Assembly (NCBI GenBank): GCA_012064385.1
Contig: QRDG01001863.1
Span: forward strand, 1-64,000
Direction: 5' to 3'
Origin: Puccinellia tenuiflora
Taxonomy: Eukaryota; Streptophyta; Magnoliopsida; Poales; Poaceae
Length of the DNA stretch: 64,000 nucleotides
This document shows, piece by piece, positions 57,811-64,000 of the stretch (positions are counted from its first letter, which is position 1; each line of letters starts with the position of its first letter). The notes below the pieces were generated by a model. That model made no database searches. It was not told the DNA's origin and was given only the letters and a program-made list of their open reading frames with translations. Position numbers and translations under genes: made by a program.

Positions 57811-57942
57811 TAGTAGTAATGACATCCCCACTCTCGGTGTCCTGCTCGCTAACTGTTCGATGCAATGTCTGAACAGCACATTTCGGTGCCATGTGTTCTA
57901 ATTTAGACTTGTCAGTACGTTCACTGTTATATCTAGCCTCTG

Positions 57943-60381
57943 ACATGATTATTAAGAAATGAAGATACTCCCAGCTAGTTGCTTTTATTATATGCGTTTT
58001 TAGCCCAAAGAGAATGCCCAGTTGCAAGATTGGTTAGTTGACCCTGTGATTGGTGATCTTAAGTGCACATTGTCTCATATGGCTCTTGGTGCCTCGGTGG
58101 AGCCATTCGATTAATTTAGGGCGCCAATTGTCTCATATGGCTCTTTGTGCCTCGGTGCAGCCATTTGATCAATTTAGAACCTGCATCTTAAATAACACCA
58201 GTTTGTTTATTTGTGCACTGTGTATGCCTGGCTGGTTTTTGCCATTAAGTTTTGTAGTTTTCTTTTCTTTTCTGCAGTTTTCATGTTAATATTATCAGGG
58301 CTAGCTCTTCTCTACAGTTTCCGACTTCAAATATGATGCATATAATCTTGATCATCGGAGCTATTGCTAACTGTCTACGTTTGTTTGATGCATTAACGGA
58401 TTAAAACTCTACAGTTAATCGTAATCCTAACAACTGAGGAGTGTGTTAACTACAACTTGCATCAGTCTTGGCTTAAGGTCAGCATGCTTCTCTCCCTGTG
58501 CCATTTTAAGAAATGAAGATGCCAAAAAGAATGGCCAGCGCTGAGCTGTTGCAACATTTGAGTTATTTGACTTGTGATTGGTTCCAGAACAATCTCAAGC
58601 TGTACACAACCGTTATTCTTCTATATTGTAGATCTCAAGATCTATACACGTCTTGCTCACACCTTAATTGAAATCCATTACCGCCCATCAAGGTACTGAC
58701 TCATTCCCCTTCCCTTGCCTTTTGATTTATTACAAAACCTGTAGGTGAGATAGAACCTTTGGAGAGGCTCGTTAACAAGTATTAGTATGAGAGATGCCGG
58801 ATACAGCTAGAACGTCTTGCCTTCAGTTCTGTTGACAAAGTCAAGGATAAGGAGTGCTAGCGGCTGGATGATTTGTTCCCTCGCCTTGTTGTTGGATTTT
58901 GCAGTTTCAAACATACAGTATGAGAGGCTGGATCACATACTCACACCCCTGTCTATCATCATCAAATTGCAGGAGATGGTCAAGCTGTGATTTATCATAT
59001 CAGTATATTAAGTATTGTATCTGTCCATATGAACAAGAGGTATTCTTCTGCCAGCAGATCATTTTTAAGATCGATCCTGTACTCAATCTTAATCAGAGGT
59101 GTGATTAAAAAAAAAAGACAAGAAAACAACTACTTGCTTCCGGGTCTTCTTTCGTCCATTAGCAGGAAGCATGTGATGCATCCAAGATTTAACCAATACT
59201 CTGATCCTCCCTATGCGGCAGGTACTCGAGATGAATTGTATCCTGTAGCTGCACAGTCATCAGTGGAGGTAATTGCTTAATTTCCATTCCTGCTGCTTTC
59301 TGCAAATTCGTAGTATTTGCTAAGTTCACGGGCAGTGGAATGTCACTTTCGAAAAAACTGAATTGGATGTACTTTCATAAATACCTAATATGACGATCGA
59401 CTTGCAATATCAAGAACGAGAAATCTTTGTTCCCATTTGTGCTCTAGCTGAGCCCTATTAAGAAATGAAGATATCCCATCTGTTAACGTGGTATGCTAGT
59501 TGTCATTATACGCCAGCTCAAAAACAATGCCCAGTACTGAGTTGTTGCACGATTGGATAGCTGTGATTGGCTTCCAGAAAGTCAATACTCATGTTGGCTT
59601 CCATTTTCCTCACAAGCAAGCTAGCACGTCTTGCTAACACGGTAACACCATTATCTTCTCCATTCTGCACTTCACTTCACTTTTGTATTTTTATACCCTT
59701 TTCTGCAACTTTTGTGTTAATAGTAGCAGAACTCTTCTGTACTGTCTCCAACTGAAATGATGATGCATATAATCTCGATCATCTGAGCTATTACTAGACT
59801 TGTGTTTCTTGTGTCAACAGATTAAAACTCTACTATTAATCCTAGCAACCGGCTGGTCTTTGTCTTCCAACCTGCAAATGGACGTTTTCTAATTTAAGTG
59901 CACACTGTTTCATATAGTTGTTGGTGCCTCTGATTTACTTAAAACCTGCATTGTTAATAACACCACTTGGTTTGTTTGCGCACCAGTCGTTTCCTCCTTT
60001 TCTTTATCCTTCACCTGTGTATCCTTTTCTGCAACTATTGTGTTGATTAATATTAGCAGGGCTAGCTCTTCTGTACCGTTTCCAATTGAAAAGATAATGC
60101 ATATCGGAGCTACTATTGCTAACTTCTTACATTTATTTATGTCTCGATAGATTAAAACTCTACACTTAATCCTAGCAACTGAGGAGCCTGAAACTACAGC
60201 TTGCATCTGTCTCTCTCACTGTGCCCTATTAAGAAATGAAGATGCTCGCAGCTAGTGGTTCTTACTATATACATCTGCACACAAAAAAAGACCCACTGCT
60301 GAGCTATTGCAAGATTGGATAGCTGACTTATGATTGATTCGAGAACAGATCTAAAGCTCTATACACGTCTTGCCCACACCG
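57943..60381 (+). repeat. Diverged tandem repeat array upstream of the NLR
   Basis: Two unit types alternate. Type a (TTAAGAAATGAAGAT ... GATTGGATAGCTGACTTATG) is at about 57,943, 58,485, 59,442 and 60,212. Type b (TTTTCTGCA... TCAGGGCTAGCTCTTCT ... GATTAAAACTCTACA) is at about 58,272, 59,700 and 60,030. A ~57-bp unit containing GTCTCATATGGCTCTTGGTG is also doubled at 58,067-58,180. Confidence 0.75.
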
Positions 60382-60401
60382 TTCTCTTCTCCATCCTGCA
60401 G

Positions 60402-60610
60402 TGCGCTTGTGTTCCAAGCCCCCATCCCACCTTCCACTACCACCACGGCCCAAGGTAGTAACTCTTTCTCCTTCCCCCAAATATCTCTTGTATTCTCTTC
60501 TAATTTCCGCCTTTCCCCGCAGATGGTGTCGACACAGAGGTCTTTCAGCTCCTCATAGAGTGCAAGCTCTACATTGGCGGCATCCAATTTGGCCTTCCAG
60601 TTAATGCAAG
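60402..60610 (+). other. Two candidate spliced exons upstream of the NLR
   Basis: 60,402-60,454 (after CTGCAG, before GTAGTA) and 60,523-60,610 (after CCGCAG, before GTAATT) join in frame: ALVFQAPIPPSTTTTAQ, then DGVDTEVFQLLIECKLYIGG and IQFGLPVNA. Joined to the next acceptor at 60,920 the frame closes just before the NLR start codon. It may encode a short upstream peptide, a partner gene fragment or an untranslated leader. Confidence 0.35.
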
Positions 60611-60984
60611 GTAATTCTTATTTTGTTCTGACCGTCTCTTATGCGATTGGATTCTTCAATTCATCAGTCACGTCACCACCATTCAAACCTGTGCATGTAT
60701 CTCCCATTCACAGAAGTACTGTTAGTAGGAAGGAATGAAACCATGTCTCATCGTGAAGATAACTTCCTTCCTCATTTTTGGCGACAAGCATGTGTGAATT
60801 TTCACGTGACATTCATTTTCCTTCCCGCAAATGGACCTTTTGTAATTGAAGTGCACATTGTCGCGACAAGCATGTGAATGTACATGTTTTGCTCACACTG
60901 TTTATTCTCCCTTCTGCAGTGCTCTTGGGTTACCCTGTGTTTTGGCTCGTGTGTGTTACGGGAGTTTCTTCTAATCATATTCCA

Positions 60985-63900
60985 ATGGCGGAGCTGGTGG
61001 TTTCCATGGCCGTCGGGCCACTGGTGTCCATGCTGAAGGACAAGGCGTCTAGCTACCTCCTGGACCAGTACAAGGTGATGGACGGAATGGAGGAGCAGCA
61101 CAAAATCCTCAAACGCACGCTTCCTGCCATCCTTGACGTCATCACTAACGTTGAGGAGCAGGCAACAAGCCACAGAGAAGGGGCCAAAGCATGGCTCCAG
61201 GAGCTCAAGATAGTGGCCTATGAGGCAAATGAAGTATTCGACGAATTCAAGTACGAAGCACTCCGCCGTGAAGCCAAGGAGAATGGGCACTATCGCAAGC
61301 TTGGCTTTGATGTAATTAAACTTTTTACTCACAACCATGTTGTGTTCCGTCAGAAAATGGGAAGCAAGCTTGGCCGCATTTTACATGCCATTGAGGTCCT
61401 CATAGGGCAGATGCAGGCCTTCGGGTTTAAGTACCAAGCACAGCCGCTGGTGTCCAAGGATTGGAGGCAGACAGATTATGTCATCATCGACCCACAAGAA
61501 ATTGCCAGCAGATCTAGAGACAAAGATAAGAGGAATATTGTTGACACACTACTTTGTCAAGCTAACAATACAGATCTCGCTGTTATTCCCATCGTTGGAA
61601 TGGGGGGCCTTGGCAAGACCACATTAGCTCAGCTCATATACAATGAACCTCAAATTCACAAGCATTTCCAGTTGCTGCTCTGGGTCTGTGTCTCTGATAA
61701 CTTTGATGTGAACGCCCTGGCTAAGAGTATAGTTGAAGCATCTCCCAAGAAGAATGAAGATAGAGGCAAACCACCACTGGATAGACTTCAAAAATTGGTT
61801 AGCGGGCACAGGTATCTCCTTGTATTGGATGATGTCTGGAACAACAGAGAGTTCCATAAGTGGGACAGCATGATGGCGAGTCTCCAGCATGGTGGCAGCG
61901 GTAGTGCAGTGTTGACAACAACTCGTGATAAACAAGTTGCTGAGATAATGGGTGCAGATAGAGCCTATAATCTTAATGTTTTGCAGGATAACTTCGTAAA
62001 GGAAATTATTGAGTCCATAGCATTCAGTTCAAAGAAAGAAAAACCTCTCGAGCTGGTCGAGATGGTTGGTGAGATTGTGAAGAGATGCTTTGGCTTTCCT
62101 TTAGCTGCAACTGCACTAGGGTCTGTACTTCGAAACAAAACTAGTGTGGATGAATGGAAGGCTATATCATCGAGCAGCAACATTTGCACGGAGGAAACTG
62201 GAATATTGCCAATACTCAAGCTTAGCTACAACGACTTGCCATCACACATGAAGCAGTGCTTTGCTTTTTGTGCTGTATTTCCCAAGGATTACAGGATTGT
62301 TGTGGACAAGTTGATCCAACTATGGATTGCAAATGGCTTTATCCCAGAACATAAGGAAGATAGTCTTGAAACTTCTGGAAAACAAATTTTTAGTGAGCTG
62401 GCCTCAATGTCATTCTTTCAGGATATAGAATCTGAAAACTTAGGTGATAATTATACCATAAATACATGCAAAATCCATGATCTTATTCATGATATTGCAA
62501 TGTCTGTTATGGAGAAGGAATGTGTTGTTGCAACCGAGAAACCAAGTCAAACCGAGTGGCTTCCAGATACTGCTCGGCATTTGTTTTTGTCATGCACTGA
62601 CACAAAAGGTATTTTGGATAATTCTATGGAGAAAAGATCCCCTGCAATCCAAACACTGCTATGTGATTCGCCTATTACAAGCTCATTGCAACATCTATCA
62701 AAATATAGCTCTTTGCATGCCTTGAAGCTCTGCATAGATGCAAAATCATTTGTACTAAAATCAAAGTATCTGCACCACCTGAGGTACCTTGATCTCTCAA
62801 ATAGTGGTATCGAAGCACTTCCTGAAGATATAAGTATTCTATATAACCTTCAAATGTTGGACCTTTCCTACTGCACTAGTCTCCAACGGCTTCCAAGGCA
62901 AATGAAGTATATGACTTCCCTCTGTCACCTCTACACTCATGGATGTACGGGGTTGAAGAGCATGCCTCCAGAAATTGGAAAACTCACTAAGCTGAAGACA
63001 CTCACATGTTTTGTAGCGGCAGTGGCCGGCCCTGATTGCAGCGATGTTGCAGAGTTGCAGCATTTAAACCTTGGTGGTATGCTAGAGATATGTCAGATAG
63101 AGAATGTTAAAGAATCAGAAGCAGAAGCAAAAGTGGCAAACCTCAGAAACAAGAAGGATCTCAAAGAACTGAGGTTAAGATGGAGTTGTGTTTGTGACAG
63201 TGAGGTTCTCAACAATTTCGAACCTCATAATGGGCTAAAGGTTCTGAGAATATATTCATATGGAGGAAAGTGCGTGGGCATGTTGCAGAACATGGTTGAG
63301 ATACATCTTTTTCGTTGTGAAAGGCTGCAAGTTTTGTTGAGATGTGGTACATCCTTCACTTTTCCAAAACTGAAGCAGCTTATGCTGGAATATCTAGCGA
63401 ATTTTGAGCGATGGTGGGAAATAAATAAGTTACATGAAGGAAAGATTATATTTCCTGTGCTTGAGAAGTTGGTTATTAGGCATTGTGGAAAGCTGATAGC
63501 ATTGCCTGAAGCACCACTGGTTCAAGAACCATGCACTGGAGGTGATAGATTAGCGTGGTCACCGTGTCCTCTCCTTAAGAATTTCTTTATTAGGTATTGC
63601 AGAAAGCTGATAGAATTATCCGAAGCACCATTGCTTCAAGAACCATGTAGTGGAGGTTTTCGCTCAGCGTTTCCTGCCCTGAAGGTTCTCAAAATGGAAG
63701 ATTTGGAGAACTTTCAGAGATGGGATGCTGTCGAAGGGACTAAGGGAGAACATATATTGTTACCTCAGCTTGAGGAACTATCAATTCAGAAATGCCCAAA
63801 GCTGATAGATCTACCCGAAGCACCAAAACTTAGTGTATTAAAAATTAAAGATGGCAAGCAGAAGATCTTCCATTTGGTACACAGATATTTGTCTTCATTG

Positions 63901-63996
63901 ACCAAACTGGTATTGAAGCTAGAAGATACAGAAACAACATCAGAGGGTGGGTGCGCTTTAATTGAATCGGTGGACAGCAAGGAGAAATGGAACTAG
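60985..63996 (+). CDS. CC-NB-LRR (NLR) disease resistance protein, RGA type, probably truncated
   Basis: Start chosen at MAELVVSMAVGPLVSMLKDK, the family's usual N-terminus; an in-frame ATG 37 codons earlier lies across the acceptor CTTCTGCAG (exon start 60,920) and is not used. Residues 1-150 form an Rx_N coiled coil (EVFDEFKYEALRREA at ~80-95). The NB-ARC domain has P-loop GMGGLGKTT (205-213, Lys211), kinase-2 YLLVLDDVW (277-285), RNBS-B GSAVLTTTR (306-314), GFPLA (370-374), CFAFCAVFPKDY (~425-436) and IHD in the MHD position (497-499). LRRs run from ~590 (LRYLDLSNSGIEALPEDI); two ~70-residue C-terminal repeats share PEAPLVQEPCTGG / SEAPLLQEPCSGG. NLRs sense pathogen effectors in the cytoplasm or nucleus and trigger cell death. 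The frame closes with TAG at 63,994 after DSKEKWN. Relatives are usually longer, so a premature stop is likely. Confidence 0.9.
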   Translation: MAELVVSMAVGPLVSMLKDKASSYLLDQYKVMDGMEEQHKILKRTLPAILDVITNVEEQATSHREGAKAWLQELKIVAYEANEVFDEFKYEALRREAKENGHYRKLGFDVIKLFTHNHVVFRQKMGSKLGRILHAIEVLIGQMQAFGFKYQAQPLVSKDWRQTDYVIIDPQEIASRSRDKDKRNIVDTLLCQANNTDLAVIPIVGMGGLGKTTLAQLIYNEPQIHKHFQLLLWVCVSDNFDVNALAKSIVEASPKKNEDRGKPPLDRLQKLVSGHRYLLVLDDVWNNREFHKWDSMMASLQHGGSGSAVLTTTRDKQVAEIMGADRAYNLNVLQDNFVKEIIESIAFSSKKEKPLELVEMVGEIVKRCFGFPLAATALGSVLRNKTSVDEWKAISSSSNICTEETGILPILKLSYNDLPSHMKQCFAFCAVFPKDYRIVVDKLIQLWIANGFIPEHKEDSLETSGKQIFSELASMSFFQDIESENLGDNYTINTCKIHDLIHDIAMSVMEKECVVATEKPSQTEWLPDTARHLFLSCTDTKGILDNSMEKRSPAIQTLLCDSPITSSLQHLSKYSSLHALKLCIDAKSFVLKSKYLHHLRYLDLSNSGIEALPEDISILYNLQMLDLSYCTSLQRLPRQMKYMTSLCHLYTHGCTGLKSMPPEIGKLTKLKTLTCFVAAVAGPDCSDVAELQHLNLGGMLEICQIENVKESEAEAKVANLRNKKDLKELRLRWSCVCDSEVLNNFEPHNGLKVLRIYSYGGKCVGMLQNMVEIHLFRCERLQVLLRCGTSFTFPKLKQLMLEYLANFERWWEINKLHEGKIIFPVLEKLVIRHCGKLIALPEAPLVQEPCTGGDRLAWSPCPLLKNFFIRYCRKLIELSEAPLLQEPCSGGFRSAFPALKVLKMEDLENFQRWDAVEGTKGEHILLPQLEELSIQKCPKLIDLPEAPKLSVLKIKDGKQKIFHLVHRYLSSLTKLVLKLEDTETTSEGGCALIESVDSKEKWN

Positions 63997-64000
63997 AAAT

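Noticed and set aside
57569..57901. 110-codon frame as a protein gene
   Set aside because: A good donor at 57,810 interrupts it and its composition is that of a GC-rich leader.
60874..60984. In-frame upstream ATG extending the NLR by 37 residues
   Set aside because: The extension crosses a strong intron acceptor (CCTTCTGCAG) at 60,919, is hydrophobic and unlike NLR N-termini, while MAELVVSMAVGPLVS is the family start.

Overview
This is plant nuclear DNA, almost certainly from a Triticeae grass (wheat, Aegilops or barley type). The signs are densely nested transposons, Stowaway MITEs with CTCCCTCCGT ends, CACTA elements whose subterminal repeats read TTTAGTCCCGGTTGG or TGCGCCACGGCTAAG, spliced genes, and an NLR gene of the cereal RGA type. 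Only two genes look substantially intact: a four-exon FAR1-domain gene (minus strand, 13.0-15.7 kb) and a CC-NB-LRR gene (plus strand, 60.98 kb to the window end). No tRNA, rRNA or CRISPR locus was seen.

Layout. 0-2.0 kb: the 5' part of a decayed Ty3/gypsy retrotransposon on the minus strand, inserted in a broken copy of the FAR1-type gene. 2.0-6.2 kb: two rearranged partial copies of the 3' part of that gene and its flank; the second is split by a ~2 kb TIR element. 7.2-12.3 kb: minus-strand exon-like segments, including a broken MOR1/XMAP215 fragment and an unidentified phase-consistent exon series. 13.0-16.0 kb: the FAR1-domain gene and its GC-rich 5' end, then a Stowaway MITE. 16.3-21.3 kb: little recognisable.

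21,268-35,320 is the most striking structure: a giant inverted repeat with arms of about 5.36 kb around a 29-bp spacer. Each arm carries the 5' part of a CACTA transposon, the same Stowaway MITE, the 3' end of a Helitron and other DNA. The right arm alone has taken three further insertions (5'-truncated LINE, 1,699-bp Helitron, 1,071-bp CACTA MITE), and the left arm preserves the empty site of each to the base.

35.7-46.7 kb: MITEs, a PIF/Harbinger-like element, a long-TIR element, CACTA ends, and several copies of a dispersed repeat. 46.7-56.1 kb: a LINE ORF1 relic interrupted by a large CACTA element with a frameshifted TNP2 transposase and a second TNPA-like gene, plus a duplicated hairpin, a minisatellite and one ambiguous base. 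56.1-60.9 kb: AT-rich sequence, then a GC-rich putative leader exon and a diverged tandem repeat array leading into the NLR. The NLR reading frame ends at a TAG four bases before the window ends, which I suspect is a premature stop.
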